A DNA stretch of 43,973 nt from Chitinophagaceae bacterium (GCA_025450235.1 JANWHX010000328.1:1-43973), one strand, 5' to 3'. Shown: positions 10,188 through 21,035, counted from the first letter of the stretch. Made by a program: numbers and translations. Notes: generated by a model from the sequence alone, not told the origin.

Positions 10188-12650
10188 TTATTCCGTACGC
10201 AAAGACTTGACCGGGTTAGCTATGGCCGATCTCCAGATCTCATAACCAACTGTCGCCAATGTGATCAGCAATAAACCTAACAGGCTGCTGATAAAAACTA
10301 CGGGGCTGATCGGAGTCTTATAGGCAAAATCTTCCAGCCATTTATAAGAAGCGAACCAGGCTATAGGCACTGCGACAATTGCGGCGACAAGAAATATCTT
10401 TACAAACAACCAAATGAACATAGCCACAACCTGTCTTACGCCGGCACCCAGCACCTTTCGTATTCCCACTTCCTTTGTTTTTTGTTCTGCTGTGTAAGAG
10501 GCAAGACCAAACACGCCTAATGCAGTGATCAGAATGGCCAACAATGCGAACACTTTTCCCAATGCGGAAACTCTCCTTTCTGTCAGGTACATACGGTTGA
10601 ATTCATCATTCAGGAACCAGTGATCAAATCCAATCCCCGGGTAAACCTCTTTCCATTTCTTTTCAACAAAATCCATTTTTTCCTGGAATTTACCCGCCGG
10701 AATTTTTACGTAAGCGATGCGGTCAATAAAATGCAAATGTGGATTTAACAACAGTGGTTCAATCGGCAAATGCATTGAGCGGAAAGGAAAGTCTTTGACT
10801 ACTCCAATGACTTTAAAGTAACGGGCAGAATCAAACAGGTATTGAATGGTAGCTCCCATTACTTTATCAAGCGGCTGATTCAGCGCTTTGACGGCCGCCT
10901 CATTTAAGATCATCGAGTTGGAATCGGCCGTGTTCCCTTTTTGAAAATCACGACCAGCTATAAACTCAAGCTGGTATGTCTCCGGAAAATCGTAATCGAC
11001 ATTGAGTTGGTTCCAACGCAGCTCCTGGTCGCTGAATTCAGGAAACTTCACATTCGCGCCGATCCATCCAAAATAATCCAGCCGCGGCAAATGATTCGCC
11101 ATAGTCACATGTTCAATGTCCTTATCCTGTAAAACTGCCTGCCTGAAAATTTCAAATTTTTCCTGCGGGGCAATTCCGCCGTAGCGTATAGATAATAGCT
11201 GGCTCCCCGCTTCATTGAGCTTTGTTCGTTGCATGTGATTCATTTGCCGGATCGCAATGAATGTGCAAATGATCAAAACCAGGGAAACACAATACTGGAG
11301 TGTAACCAGGCTTTTCCTGAAAAACTCGGCCCCTTTTCCTTTTATGATCTGACCTTTTAATACTTCGACCGGTTTGAACTTCGACAAATAAAGTGCTGGA
11401 TAGCTCCCGGAAAGCAAAGCCATGAATAAAACGATCGCAGGCACAATTCCAAGCATATAAGGATTCAACAAGGATGTGATCGTAAAACTCTTATCCGACA
11501 ATTGGTTGAAAGGCTGAAGAAAGATGATCACCAACAGGATCGCCATCAGCAACGAACCAAGAGTCATAAGCAATGATTCCATGAAAAACTGTCTTGCTAT
11601 TAAACGCCGGTTGCTGCCGAATGATTTTCGCAACCCTACTTCTTTTGCCCTTTTGGCTGAACGTGCAGTGGCAAGATTCATATAATTTATGCATGCAATG
11701 AAAATGATCAGGATTGCGATTGCGCTAAAGATTGCGAGGTATTTTTTATCTCCTTTTGCCCCGTTTTCCCAGATAACTTTCTGATCAAAATGCAGGTCAG
11801 ACATTTTTGTCAGAAATGCATTGTAATGCCAGCCGGCGGCAACGGCGCCTGAATCGGATTGAATCATCTGGTTGGCAAGCGCCTTTAAAGTTTCTTCGAT
11901 CGGTTTAGTCCCGGCACCTTTCTTCAGCACGATATAGCTTTCAAAGAACCCGGCATTATTGTCAAATCTCGATCCGTTCATGAAAGCATTGAAATCGTCA
12001 TGAACTGCGCGAAGTGCATTTACATTCAGAATATACTTTGGCTTAAAATGAGAATTCGATGGAAAATCGCGATAAACTCCTGTAACCATCACGTCGATCT
12101 CGCGGTCCTGCGTCGCCCAGAAATGCCGTACAGTCACTGTTTCTCCAATTGGATTGGCATTCCCGAATAATAGCCTGGCGCCGGTTTCACTGATCACCAT
12201 CGTATTGAAATGTTCAAATATTTTTCCTTTGTTTCCTTTCACCAGGTCAAACTTCAACACGTCATCAAATCCCGGCTCAGCCCATTTGATCTCTTCTGTC
12301 AGGATGATCTTGTCTTTTGCTTTATGATTAAGTGAAGTAGGATAACCGATATAGGCGATGCGGACAGCATGTGTTATTTCAGATCTTGTATCTTTTAGCT
12401 GCTTTACCCAGAAGCCCGGGGCATCTGTGTTGTCAAAACTGCGGCCATCGTTGTTTGACCAGGTGCTGCCAATGCGGTACGTATTATTGTAGTACGGGTG
12501 CATCACGTCATACCGTAGTTCATCACTCACATATAAAAAAATCAGGATTGAACTGGCGAGCCCCAGTGCGAGCCCAAACATATTCAAAAACGAAAAAAGT
12601 TTTTGACGTCTGAAATTGCGAAAGGCAACCAGGAAGAAATTACGCAACAT
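10188..12650 (-). CDS. FtsX/MacB-type ABC transporter permease
   Basis: 820 aa; two FtsX-like regions (INYMNLATARSAKRAKEVGLRKSFGSNR; GLASYTAEQKTKEVGIRKVLGA) and MacB-like periplasmic regions. Confidence 0.9.
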   Translation of the reverse strand: MLRNFFLVAFRNFRRQKLFSFLNMFGLALGLASSILIFLYVSDELRYDVMHPYYNNTYRIGSTWSNNDGRSFDNTDAPGFWVKQLKDTRSEITHAVRIAYIGYPTSLNHKAKDKIILTEEIKWAEPGFDDVLKFDLVKGNKGKIFEHFNTMVISETGARLLFGNANPIGETVTVRHFWATQDREIDVMVTGVYRDFPSNSHFKPKYILNVNALRAVHDDFNAFMNGSRFDNNAGFFESYIVLKKGAGTKPIEETLKALANQMIQSDSGAVAAGWHYNAFLTKMSDLHFDQKVIWENGAKGDKKYLAIFSAIAILIIFIACINYMNLATARSAKRAKEVGLRKSFGSNRRLIARQFFMESLLMTLGSLLMAILLVIIFLQPFNQLSDKSFTITSLLNPYMLGIVPAIVLFMALLSGSYPALYLSKFKPVEVLKGQIIKGKGAEFFRKSLVTLQYCVSLVLIICTFIAIRQMNHMQRTKLNEAGSQLLSIRYGGIAPQEKFEIFRQAVLQDKDIEHVTMANHLPRLDYFGWIGANVKFPEFSDQELRWNQLNVDYDFPETYQLEFIAGRDFQKGNTADSNSMILNEAAVKALNQPLDKVMGATIQYLFDSARYFKVIGVVKDFPFRSMHLPIEPLLLNPHLHFIDRIAYVKIPAGKFQEKMDFVEKKWKEVYPGIGFDHWFLNDEFNRMYLTERRVSALGKVFALLAILITALGVFGLASYTAEQKTKEVGIRKVLGAGVRQVVAMFIWLFVKIFLVAAIVAVPIAWFASYKWLEDFAYKTPISPVVFISSLLGLLLITLATVGYEIWRSAIANPVKSLRTE

Positions 12651-12787
12651 AGAATTGTTTTTTGCAGAAGAAAATTACCCACTAAACAATTTTATTCCTA
12701 CCGACCCGATAAGTTCGGCAATCAATTGAAACCGGTTTTGTTAAAACTGATTGAAGGTTTGTCAAAAGCTGCTTAATCTATGATCGC

Positions 12788-13951
12788 TTAACCGTGTTGC
12801 TGCCTCGAGGAGATCAGCGTAACTTTTTTGAATTGAGATGGAGTGCCTCCCGTCATTTTCTTAAAAACATCATTAAAAGTAGAAAGAGAATTAAATCCGG
12901 AATCATAGGCAATAGAAGCGATTTTATGATCTTCTCTTACGGGATCAAGCAATAACTGTTTTGCTTCTTCGACACGATATTGATTCACGTAATCATAAAA
13001 AGAACGGTGAAAGGATTCATTGAGCACCTGGGACAGGTGATGGCGATTGCATTTTACCAAAGCCGCAAGATCGTTGATCGTAATTTCAGGATTGAGATAA
13101 GGTTTTTTTTCCGTCATCAGTTTTTGTAATGCCAAACGAATTACTGAAATATCCTCCGTTGTTAAACCCGAATTGGAATATTTTTTTGTCCGCCGATGGA
13201 CCACCAGCTTTGGCACGAAAGGAGGGCTATCCGTTTTGAACTGCCCGTTGATAACCGTAAAGACGGAAGGCTGACTTAAGGCAGTATAACTAATCCAATA
13301 AATAAAAACGGTCAGGGCTACAAATAAAAAACGGGCATGGTTCCAATGGGGATAATAAATGTACATGAAGAAAACAGCAAGAGCGATAACAAGGGAAACA
13401 ATGGCTGACAGAATAATAAAACTTTTCAACCATTTAAATTGCAATTTGCTGAGGTCAGAAAAAACGTCTTTGGCGGGTCTGCCGGAAGACAACCATTGCC
13501 TGTAAGCCAGGATATGATAAATACCGATAGTCGCCACCTGAAGGCTAAGATTCTTCGCCGGGTTAAAGAACGCTCCCGTAAGAAAGCTCCCGAGATTGAC
13601 CTGTGTATAGGTCAGCATCGCAAGAATTGCAATAACGAATGGAGCGAAATGAAGGAGATCCTTCAACCCGAATCGCCGGTTTGGCATCAATAAGTAAACA
13701 ACGAACAAATAGACAAGGGGGCCGTACAAAAAAGGAAGCCGGTAAGAAAGACTGTATATGGTCCGCATGTTTTCCATCAACCAGATCTTGCTCACCACTT
13801 TCAGTGTGATCTGGAGCAACATCACGAGAATATAAATGATAAGAAAAATGTAGCCGTTGCGGTATGTTTTCTTCCTCGCAAGAAACAATGACAGAAGTAG
13901 ACCCTGCAATCCACCAAAAAGAAGAAGGAAAATATTCAATTGAACAGGCAT
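12788..13951 (-). CDS. Membrane-anchored AraC-type helix-turn-helix regulator
   Basis: Several hydrophobic N-terminal helices, then AraC HTH (ITINDLAALVKCNRHHLSQVLNESFHRSFYDYVNQYRVEEAKQLL...FNSLSTFNDVFKKMTGGTPSQFKK). Confidence 0.9.
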   Translation of the reverse strand: MPVQLNIFLLLFGGLQGLLLSLFLARKKTYRNGYIFLIIYILVMLLQITLKVVSKIWLMENMRTIYSLSYRLPFLYGPLVYLFVVYLLMPNRRFGLKDLLHFAPFVIAILAMLTYTQVNLGSFLTGAFFNPAKNLSLQVATIGIYHILAYRQWLSSGRPAKDVFSDLSKLQFKWLKSFIILSAIVSLVIALAVFFMYIYYPHWNHARFLFVALTVFIYWISYTALSQPSVFTVINGQFKTDSPPFVPKLVVHRRTKKYSNSGLTTEDISVIRLALQKLMTEKKPYLNPEITINDLAALVKCNRHHLSQVLNESFHRSFYDYVNQYRVEEAKQLLLDPVREDHKIASIAYDSGFNSLSTFNDVFKKMTGGTPSQFKKVTLISSRQQHG

Positions 13952-14052
13952 AACGGTAGATTTCTTTTTGAAATTCTGAAAAAAGGATCAGCCTGAGTAT
14001 ATAAATTGGATGAGCGGCGAAACGCTTACACAATGAGTCAGCTTTCGGCGTT

Positions 14053-14496
14053 CTACAAGGGGACCACCTTTTTTATTAAGAAAACAGAGCCAGAACGCTT
14101 GAAATAATATGACGTATTTGTACTGTCTCCCATTATGTAGTAACACAGACCCGCATCATCTTTCATGTCTGTAACATCTCGTTTATCAATTGTCAGTTGA
14201 ACCATTTTATAGCGAATTCTGTTGTCTTCTCCCAAGTTTCCACATAAAAAATAAGGCTGACCAAAGTTTAACATTGTAGAATTGAGATTCGAAATTCCAC
14301 TGAACTTGTAAAAAATCAAATATTCGTATCTTTTGGCACTGTCATTTAAAAGGCTGTCTGAATTCCCGTCTTTATAGAAATAATATTCTTCACCAACTTT
14401 TAGTAAAACACCATTCAGTGAATCCTCGTTTTTTTGGGCAACTGAATTCATAGAAATGACCAGTTGAAATAATAGGCAGCATTTATGAATTTTCAT
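14053..14496 (-). CDS. Hypothetical secreted protein
   Basis: ORF with signal-like MKIHKCCLLFQLVISMNSVAQ at internal Met; no family recognised. Confidence 0.5.
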   Translation of the reverse strand: MKIHKCCLLFQLVISMNSVAQKNEDSLNGVLLKVGEEYYFYKDGNSDSLLNDSAKRYEYLIFYKFSGISNLNSTMLNFGQPYFLCGNLGEDNRIRYKMVQLTIDKRDVTDMKDDAGLCYYIMGDSTNTSYYFKRSGSVFLIKKVVPL

Positions 14497-14831
14497 ACCA
14501 CTTGTTTTGTGGATCGTCCATTCTTTCTCGACGGATCTCGACACCTGTCCATACAGGTCAAAGTTCATTAATTTTCCGAAATCTCTCCATTGATGGTAAT
14601 TCGTTTTACCAGCACGCTTGAAATGGAGCACAATTCATTCCGGAATGGTGTAAGGGGACGGTCTAAAACCATTGCCGACGAGTCCGCACGAGCTTGCATT
14701 TTTTGAATTTGAAGACCAGCGACAGCGAGACATCGTCGGGAAAGCGACCAGAGATAGAAGTGGCGAAATAAAAACTCTTAGTGATTTTGCGAATATTAAC
14801 GCAACGATTAACAGGCCCGGATAAGACTTAT

Positions 14832-15329
14832 CTATTTCATATAGGCGCCGAGCACTTTGTCCTTGCTTACTTCCACATAAATATGTTCCAGCAAGGTGGT
14901 AGCAATAGATAGCCCTACATAATCCGGGTGAACCGGGAAAGAGTTGTGGCTGCGACTTACCAATATCAATGTCTGTATTTTCTTTGGCTGAAACTCAAGA
15001 AAGGGTTTCATGGCGTACAATAACGTTTTTCCGCTATTGGCGACATCATCCACCACTATGATCACTTTATCATTAAAATCCATTTTCTTGCTGACCGTAA
15101 CCTCTTTTGGTTCTTTTTTATCCAATGATATACTGATCACTTCGGTCTGTAAGGAAGACACTTCCGAAAGTATTTGCTGTATGCATTGGGCCACCACGCT
15201 CCCGCTTTCCCGGATTCCGGCCAGGATAATGCTTTTTTCATCCATATTGTTCTCCACAATTTCTAAGGCCATTCGGCGAAGCTTTTTTTCCACTATAGAT
15301 TGATCAAGTATATAATTTTTTGTTGCCAT
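14832..15329 (-). CDS. Phosphoribosyltransferase-family protein (PyrR-like)
   Basis: PRPP-loop-like motif KVIIVVDDVANSGKTLLYAM; start at internal Met (MATKNYILDQS) preferred over 15374. Confidence 0.8.
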   Translation of the reverse strand: MATKNYILDQSIVEKKLRRMALEIVENNMDEKSIILAGIRESGSVVAQCIQQILSEVSSLQTEVISISLDKKEPKEVTVSKKMDFNDKVIIVVDDVANSGKTLLYAMKPFLEFQPKKIQTLILVSRSHNSFPVHPDYVGLSIATTLLEHIYVEVSKDKVLGAYMK

Positions 15330-15450
15330 ATTTTGTTTGGCTTCACGGCTGCCTGCCTTTGAAGTCATAAACACAAATTATTCAGACTTTAGTAATTCGG
15401 TTGAATTAATGCACTTTGGTGCCTATCAACCCGTAAATTAGCACTTGTAA

Positions 15451-16779
15451 TTGATTGCGATGCAAATTGCTCAACAAATTTTATTCATAGTCATCACCGG
15501 GATTGCTGTCTGGCTTTTTGCAAAAAAAGTAAAAGAGATCCGTGCCAACATTAGGCTTGGTCGCGATGAGGATATCAGTGATAACAAACCACAGCGGTGG
15601 AGAAATTTGCTGCTGTTGGCCTTTGGCCAAAAGAAAATGTTTCGCTATCCATTGGTCGCGGTCCTGCATTTTTTTGTCTATGCCGGTTTTATCATAATAA
15701 ATATCGAAGTGCTGGAAATAGTACTGGATGGATTATTTGGCACTCACCGCTTATTTGTTAAACCTTTAGGAAATGTGTATGATTTTCTGATCAACTCGTT
15801 TGAAATATTGGCCGTTCTTGTTATAATAGGTTGCGTAGTATTTCTTATCCGGAGAAACTTCATTAAGCTACGGCGCTTTATCAGTCATGATCTTGATGGA
15901 TGGCCACGAAGCGATGCCAACTATATACTGATCACCGAGATCATTTTAATGTTATTGTTTTTGACATTGAATGCCAGCGACACTTTATTAATTAAAAGGG
16001 CCGCTTTTGTTTCTGAATCCCAATCCTTCGGTTTTGTTGTTTCTGTTCATCTTCAGCCGTTTCTGAACGGCCTGGGCAATGGTACCCTTGAAATCATTGA
16101 AAGGGGCTGCTGGTGGCTGCATATCGTGGGGATATTTGCTTTTTTGAATTACCTGCCCTACTCGAAACATTTGCATATTATTCTTGCTTTTCCCAACGCA
16201 TATTACGGAAGGTTAAAACCGCCGGGTGAAATGGAGAACATGCCCTCGGTGCAAAAAGAAGTTTTGTATGCAATGCAACCGGAAGTGGTTCCAGCAGGCG
16301 ATGCTGAACCGACAAAGAAATTTGGAGCCAAAGATGTCCAGGACCTTAGCTGGAAGAACCTGATGGACGCATACAGTTGCACTGAATGCGGACGATGCAC
16401 CGCAGCCTGCCCCGCAAATATTACGGGTAAATTATTGTCGCCACGAAAAATAATGATGGATACAAGAGACAGGATGGAAGATCTGAGAAGAAATATTAAA
16501 AAGAACGGGGAAGCGAAAGAGGATGGCAAAACATTATTACACGATTATATATCTGTTGAGGAGTTGCGCGCCTGCACAACCTGCAACGCCTGTGTGCAGG
16601 AATGCCCCGTAAGTATTAACCCATTAGATATAATTTTGCAATTGCGGCGCTATTTAGTTATGGAAGAAAGCAATGCACCGCAGGAATGGAGTGCGATGTT
16701 CAGCAACGTGGAAAATAATTTCGCTCCCTGGAAGTTCAGTCCTGATGATCGGGATAAATGGGTGAGCGAAACGAGCTAA
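15451..16779 (+). CDS. Membrane (Fe-S)-binding protein with two 4Fe-4S motifs (HdrC/GlcF-like electron transfer)
   Basis: N-terminal TM helices; CTECGRCTAACP and CTTCNACVQECP motifs. Confidence 0.85.
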   Translation: MIAMQIAQQILFIVITGIAVWLFAKKVKEIRANIRLGRDEDISDNKPQRWRNLLLLAFGQKKMFRYPLVAVLHFFVYAGFIIINIEVLEIVLDGLFGTHRLFVKPLGNVYDFLINSFEILAVLVIIGCVVFLIRRNFIKLRRFISHDLDGWPRSDANYILITEIILMLLFLTLNASDTLLIKRAAFVSESQSFGFVVSVHLQPFLNGLGNGTLEIIERGCWWLHIVGIFAFLNYLPYSKHLHIILAFPNAYYGRLKPPGEMENMPSVQKEVLYAMQPEVVPAGDAEPTKKFGAKDVQDLSWKNLMDAYSCTECGRCTAACPANITGKLLSPRKIMMDTRDRMEDLRRNIKKNGEAKEDGKTLLHDYISVEELRACTTCNACVQECPVSINPLDIILQLRRYLVMEESNAPQEWSAMFSNVENNFAPWKFSPDDRDKWVSETS

Positions 16780-16790
16780 CAAGAACTACT

Positions 16791-17621
16791 ATGAACAAAC
16801 ACAATTCGTCCTTAACTCAATTCATTGAGGAGTATCCGCTTTATTCAAAATTTGGAACAGATCAACCTATTGAAGCAGCGGACCTGAACAACCTGGCTTT
16901 TAATTTCTTTTGCAAACATGAAAAAGAGATCCAGCCCTTTAGGCTTCAGGCCATTGCCCAAAATAATAACGGGAAACTTCAATTACCCGAAGGAACGGCA
17001 AATTTTACAGAAATGTTTACGGGTGTTTGCCAATCTTGTGTAACATATACAGTGAACATCGTCATTAGCGGCGCCAGCCAGGAGGAAAAACCAAGATATT
17101 TCATAAGGAAGATCGGTCAGTATCCTGCTCCCGAGGCGTCTATGGCTAAATTGCCGGATGAGATTTCTTTTTTTCTCAGTGATGAAAGTCGCGAGCTCTA
17201 TGAGAAGGCGTTAAAAAATTTAGACTGGGAATTCGGGATGGGTGCCCTCGCCTATTTCAGAAGATTGATCCAGAATGAAGTAGAAAAAATCATTGAAGCC
17301 CTTTCAAATCAATATTCATCTCAGGGGAACAAGATCGCCGAGGCATTGTCAAACTATAAGCAACTGCGTCAAAGAACAAGATTTGTTGAAGAAATCACTC
17401 CGTTTTTACCTAAAAGCTTACAGGATCATGGTGCGAATAGTTTATCGATGCTCTATGATGCTGCGTCAATGGGGATAGATGAACTGACGGAGACAGAATG
17501 CATCAAAAAGTCTAAAGATATTGACACCTTGTTTCGTTACCTGGTCAGGAAAATATATTTGGAAAGGAATGAAGCGTTTGGCGAGAAACCGCCGGGTAAA
17601 TATTTTTTGCGTTATAAATAG
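16791..17621 (+). CDS. Hypothetical protein (DUF4145-like flavour, not assignable)
   Basis: ORF with start MNKHNSSLTQFIEEYPLYSK; the 16758 start overlaps the upstream CDS; single CQSC motif. Confidence 0.6.
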   Translation: MNKHNSSLTQFIEEYPLYSKFGTDQPIEAADLNNLAFNFFCKHEKEIQPFRLQAIAQNNNGKLQLPEGTANFTEMFTGVCQSCVTYTVNIVISGASQEEKPRYFIRKIGQYPAPEASMAKLPDEISFFLSDESRELYEKALKNLDWEFGMGALAYFRRLIQNEVEKIIEALSNQYSSQGNKIAEALSNYKQLRQRTRFVEEITPFLPKSLQDHGANSLSMLYDAASMGIDELTETECIKKSKDIDTLFRYLVRKIYLERNEAFGEKPPGKYFLRYK

Positions 17622-17708
17622 CGCAAATGAGATTTATCATAGAAAAACTCATGTGATAGTCTGTAAATTGCCGCTGTAATGGAATAATCGACAATCCCGA
17701 TATCCACC

Positions 17709-19268
17709 ATGAACATTACCCGCCGAAAGGCCCGGTTTTATCTGCTTTCATTTCTCAAGCATGACTTCAAGGCAAGCATCACCGTTTTCCTGGTGGCCTT
17801 GCCCCTTTGCCTGGGCATCTCGCTTGCATCCAACGCACCTCTTTATTCGGGTCTGATCGCTGGGATAATTGGTGGCGTTGTTGTCGGGCTCATTAGCAAA
17901 TCTCATATCAGTGTGAGTGGTCCGGCAGCAGGGCTGTTTGCCATTTGTGCTGCCGCCATTGCCGAATCAGGTAGTAGCGGAGTCTTTTTTTTGTCAGTGG
18001 CTCTTGCGGGGTTGATCCAAATAATGCTCGGCGTCTTCAGGCTTGGGGGCTTCACCCATTTCATTCCTTCCACCGTCATAAAAGGGATGCTGGCAGCGAT
18101 CGGTATCATTCTAATTTCAAAGCAAATTCCTTTATTGCTTGGTTATGACAAAGCAGATTTCTGGACGAAGGAGCTATTCAACGTTCTTTCTTTTAGCCAC
18201 GCATTTGACCATGTAAAGAATATCTATTATAATAGTTCCGCCGGGGCGGTAGTCATTGCAATGTCATCTTTGGGGCTACTCATATTGTGGGAGAAAAAAG
18301 CATCAAAGAAACTCGCGTTCATACCATCGTCATTTGTAGTCGTTGTGTTTGGCGTATTGGTGGCCTTATTATTTGAACAGTTTGTTCCCTTCCTCGCATT
18401 AAAGCCTTCCCAATTTGTATATATACCACGGGACTTGTTTTCAGAGATCAGGTTGCCGGATTATCTTGCTGTCTTCACACAAGCATTTATCTGGAAAAAT
18501 GCAGTCATTATAGCTGTCGTCGCTACGCTTGAGTCCTTGTTAAGTATCGAAGCCGTTGATAAACTGGATCCTTACAACCGAATTACGCCGCAAAACCGCG
18601 AACTCGTTGCACAGGGCAGCGGTAACTTTCTCAGCGGTTTAATAGGTGGCCTTCCTATTACCGCAGTTATTGTAAGAAGTTCTGCCAATGCAGAAGCCGG
18701 CGCCCGAACAAAACTCTCTGGCATCTTTCACGGAATATGGCTTTTTGTATTTGTTTTCTTTACAGCTTCTGTATTAAATATGATCCCCTACTGCATACTT
18801 GCCGTGATACTGACGCGGACCGGCTATAACCTGGCCAAACCAAAGATGATCCGTTCCGTTTATAAGTTAGGAAGAGAACAGTTCATGCCATTTATCGTGA
18901 CCGTTGTCGCCATTTTATTTACCGACTTGTTAATCGGTGTGGGCATCGGGGTGGCTTATGCAGCTTATTTTATTTTCAGGAATACCTATAAGGCCGGGTT
19001 CACCCTCGATAAAAAAATGGAAGGGCATATCAATCATTATTACTTCCGGCTTGCTATAAATGTCAGCTTTATCAATAAGAAAAAATTGAAGGATGAGCTG
19101 GAAAAAATTCCCGATTACTCTTTTGTGCATATTGAAGGTGCCCATAGTGTCTATATTGATTATGACGTCATTGAAGTAATCAATGAGTTTAAAGTGAAGG
19201 CCCATCACAAACATATTGCCCTACATTTGTCTGGTATTCCGGATGTAGAAACCCTGGAAGCACATTAA
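17709..19268 (+). CDS. SulP-family inorganic anion transporter
   Basis: DFKASITVFLVALPLCLGISLASNAPLYSGLIAGIIGGVVVGLISKSHISVSGPAAGL and AVVATLESLLSIEAVDKLDP motifs. Confidence 0.92.
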   Translation: MNITRRKARFYLLSFLKHDFKASITVFLVALPLCLGISLASNAPLYSGLIAGIIGGVVVGLISKSHISVSGPAAGLFAICAAAIAESGSSGVFFLSVALAGLIQIMLGVFRLGGFTHFIPSTVIKGMLAAIGIILISKQIPLLLGYDKADFWTKELFNVLSFSHAFDHVKNIYYNSSAGAVVIAMSSLGLLILWEKKASKKLAFIPSSFVVVVFGVLVALLFEQFVPFLALKPSQFVYIPRDLFSEIRLPDYLAVFTQAFIWKNAVIIAVVATLESLLSIEAVDKLDPYNRITPQNRELVAQGSGNFLSGLIGGLPITAVIVRSSANAEAGARTKLSGIFHGIWLFVFVFFTASVLNMIPYCILAVILTRTGYNLAKPKMIRSVYKLGREQFMPFIVTVVAILFTDLLIGVGIGVAYAAYFIFRNTYKAGFTLDKKMEGHINHYYFRLAINVSFINKKKLKDELEKIPDYSFVHIEGAHSVYIDYDVIEVINEFKVKAHHKHIALHLSGIPDVETLEAH

Positions 19269-19281
19269 TAAAAAACGTTTA

Positions 19282-19611
19282 ATGGTTATTGCATCTTTTC
19301 CTTTTCAGACAATTGACTGGACTTCCATCCCACGGGAGGAGCATAAAGGCGAGACCGGTATTGCATACTGGCAAACACAAATGGTAAATGATATTCGCGT
19401 AAGACGGGTGGAATATTCAGCCGGCTATAAGGCCGATCACTGGTGCAGCAAAGGTCATATTTTGTTTTGTATGGAGGGAACAATGAACACAGAACTGGCA
19501 GACGGCCGCACCTTGCAACTCAGCAAGAACATGTGCTATTTCGTCGGCGATAATAACGAAGCTCACCGCAGTTTTACCGACACAGGATGCCAATTGTTTA
19601 TTGTAGATTGA
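19282..19611 (+). CDS. DHCW-motif cupin-fold protein
   Basis: 109 aa; RRVEYSAGYKADHWCSKGHILFCMEGTMNTEL...LFIVD matches the small cupin family. Confidence 0.85.
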   Translation: MVIASFPFQTIDWTSIPREEHKGETGIAYWQTQMVNDIRVRRVEYSAGYKADHWCSKGHILFCMEGTMNTELADGRTLQLSKNMCYFVGDNNEAHRSFTDTGCQLFIVD

Positions 19612-19620
19612 GATCGATTC

Positions 19621-21012
19621 TTAATTTCCCTTTTTCTTCCGGTTTAACCAATACCACATGGGTATTCCCGTCAGCATAAGCGCCATTCCAAACAATGCTT
19701 CTCTTGGTTGCGTTATAATCGTATTAATGAATAGGCCCGCAGAAAAAAGAATAATAATGGCGGGTACAACCGGGTAACCCCAGACTTTAACGGGTCTTGG
19801 CGCATCCGGCATTTTCTTACGAAGGATAAAAACACCCAGTGCAGTCGCCCCATAAAAAACAAACACCACGAAGATCATCATATCACTCAGTTGATCAAAT
19901 GAACCTGAGAATACCAGCAGGCAGGACCATATACATTGAATCAACAATGAGTTGGCAGGAGCCGAATATTTATTGAGCCTGGCCGCGCTTTTGAAAAATA
20001 ACCCCTCTTTTGCCATTGCATAATATATGCGACTGGTGCCAACTATCGTGGCGTGATTACAACTGAAAGTCGTTATGACGATCAATAGACCAATGAACAA
20101 TTCACCATTCCTGCCCCAGAAAGTTTTTACCGCTTCTATCGCTGCCACTCCATTACCTGACGCATGGATCGCTTCCAGTCGCTCTACCGGCAATAAAGAG
20201 AGATAACTTATGTTAACGATTAAATACAAAGCAATAACAATAAAAATACCGATCGTGATGCCGCGGGGTATATTTTGGTTTGCATTCTTTGCTTCTCCTC
20301 CCATAAAACCGACAGCTGCCCATCCCTGGTATGCAAAAAAAGCTGCCAGCATTGCGGTAAACATAGAACTGATGGTCACAGACTGATTATTTGTTGTCTC
20401 CATTATGAAGGCACGGTTGATATTTGATTCCGGGCTCGTCAGTCCGAAACCGATAATAATGAATATGCCAATGAATACGATCAAAAGAATAAAAGTGCTG
20501 AGCCAGGCGCCTGTCTTCAATCCTCTTGAATTGATCCAGCTTAACAGGATAATGAGAGCAATCGCAACGAACTTAATATTTAAGTCTTTGAATGGTTCAA
20601 TCACATCTTTGATTCCTATACTGGCCAGTGATGGAAGCATTTGCGGCAGATGAACCACACTATTTAGCGACTGTGCAAATACATATGCTAACGATGCAAT
20701 AGCTGCTGATTCAATCACAGTAAACGTTGACCAACCAAATTGAAAGGCAAAGAATTTATTGTATATCTTCTTATAATAGGCATAATCGCCGCCTGTGTCG
20801 GCAAGAAGGCCCGCGACTTCCGCATACGTCAAAGCGCCAAACAAACTGATAATACCACCAAGAACCCACGCGACCAGGACCCAGCCTGATGAATGAAGCT
20901 CGGCTGCCATCGGTGTAACCTTCTTATAAATTCCGGAACCAATAATGTTGGCAATGACAAAAACGATGACTAATCTTAATCCAAGCGTGCGGTTAAGCTG
21001 TTGAGAACTCAT
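19621..21012 (-). CDS. APC-family amino acid permease
   Basis: 463 aa multi-TM; LRLVIVFVIANIIGSGIYKKV, ALTYAEVAGLLADTGGDYAYYKKIY. Confidence 0.9.
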   Translation of the reverse strand: MSSQQLNRTLGLRLVIVFVIANIIGSGIYKKVTPMAAELHSSGWVLVAWVLGGIISLFGALTYAEVAGLLADTGGDYAYYKKIYNKFFAFQFGWSTFTVIESAAIASLAYVFAQSLNSVVHLPQMLPSLASIGIKDVIEPFKDLNIKFVAIALIILLSWINSRGLKTGAWLSTFILLIVFIGIFIIIGFGLTSPESNINRAFIMETTNNQSVTISSMFTAMLAAFFAYQGWAAVGFMGGEAKNANQNIPRGITIGIFIVIALYLIVNISYLSLLPVERLEAIHASGNGVAAIEAVKTFWGRNGELFIGLLIVITTFSCNHATIVGTSRIYYAMAKEGLFFKSAARLNKYSAPANSLLIQCIWSCLLVFSGSFDQLSDMMIFVVFVFYGATALGVFILRKKMPDAPRPVKVWGYPVVPAIIILFSAGLFINTIITQPREALFGMALMLTGIPMWYWLNRKKKGN

Positions 21013-21035
21013 AGGCAGTTTTTACATCGATGAAT

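Noticed and set aside
13439-14033. ORFs 13439..13693 (+) and 13563..14033 (-)
   Set aside because: Overlap the membrane AraC-type regulator in other frames; no recognisable features.
14640-14830. Non-coding gap with possible inverted segments
   Set aside because: Looked for tRNA or hairpins; only weak scattered complementarity, not enough to call a feature.
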